Of a DNA stretch of 64,000 nucleotides, positions 63,966 to 64,000 are shown in pieces. The notes beneath the pieces are model-generated. The model was not told the origin of the DNA. It saw nothing but the letters and a program-made list of their open reading frames with translations, and searched no databases. This DNA comes from Paulinella micropora. Its lineage: Eukaryota > Cercozoa > Imbricatea > Euglyphida. Position 1 is the stretch's first letter. The number at the start of each line of letters is the position of its first letter. Where the stretch lies: the NCBI GenBank assembly GCA_009731375.1, contig BJOX01000168.1, positions 1 through 64,000 on the forward strand. The letters are read 5' to 3'. The position numbers were made by a program, and so were the translations under genes.

Positions 63966-64000
63966 GGGGGGCGGTGCCCCCCTGCGACAGAAAGGCCCGG
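63720..64000. other. G/C homopolymer-rich window end
   Basis: Runs of C and G of 5-11 bases with GGGGTCTCCCCCC recurring at least four times. No feature beyond low-complexity sequence. Confidence 0.7.

Overview
This is a stretch of a eukaryotic nuclear genome that is almost entirely repeats and mobile elements. Evidence for a eukaryote: a gene with two GT-AG introns (22124-23191), Ty1/copia and Ty3/gypsy LTR retrotransposons, tRNA-derived SINE-like repeats, a Polinton-like element, and very long microsatellites. No bacterial operon, rRNA or intact tRNA gene was found. A protist or alga seems more likely than an animal or land plant because of the Polinton-like gene set with a lipase, but this is inference and the taxon cannot be fixed from the sequence. 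There are twelve runs of N, many bordered by artificial-looking poly-G or poly-C.

Layout. 1-5528 is a mosaic of duplicated pieces around a 3.1-kb (CTA/CTG)n tract whose polarity reverses internally. 5529-17958 is a 4.4-copy tandem array of a near-identical 2.81-kb unit carrying a decayed RNase H-like reading frame. 17959-21943 is a broken copia element in which a Gag-MYND-finger region is joined directly to the C-terminal half of reverse transcriptase plus RNase H; protease and integrase are absent. The block 4412-21947 is bounded by 167-bp inverted repeats. 22124-23191 holds a spliced gene with a SAP-like motif. 24.6-41.2 kb is microsatellite-rich and contains a dead copia gag (minus), an unidentified reading frame broken by two TGA codons (minus), four SINE copies and several short repeat families.

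41269-51885 (minus) is a complete, apparently young Ty3/gypsy element: near-identical 234/237-bp LTRs, a 4-bp target duplication (TACT), and gag and pol in one frame separated by a single UGA in a readthrough-like context. Its Gag carries a CCCH rather than CCHC finger and its protease has DTMA in place of DTGA.

53381-62430 is a Polinton-like (virus-derived) element. An AP2-like/zinc-finger gene, a second zinc-finger gene and a protein-primed type-B DNA polymerase lie on the plus strand. A class-3 lipase, major capsid candidate, minor capsid/penton candidate and adenain-type cysteine protease lie on the minus strand. No integrase or packaging ATPase is visible. Recurrent AT-rich motifs precede most of its starts, in two strand-specific versions. 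Four of its genes are broken by in-frame stops or single-base shifts and the AP2-like gene is probably shifted as well, so it is decaying or contains sequence errors. From 62.46 kb to the end the sequence switches abruptly to very GC-rich DNA with its own tandem repeats, possibly a different genomic compartment or a chimeric join.
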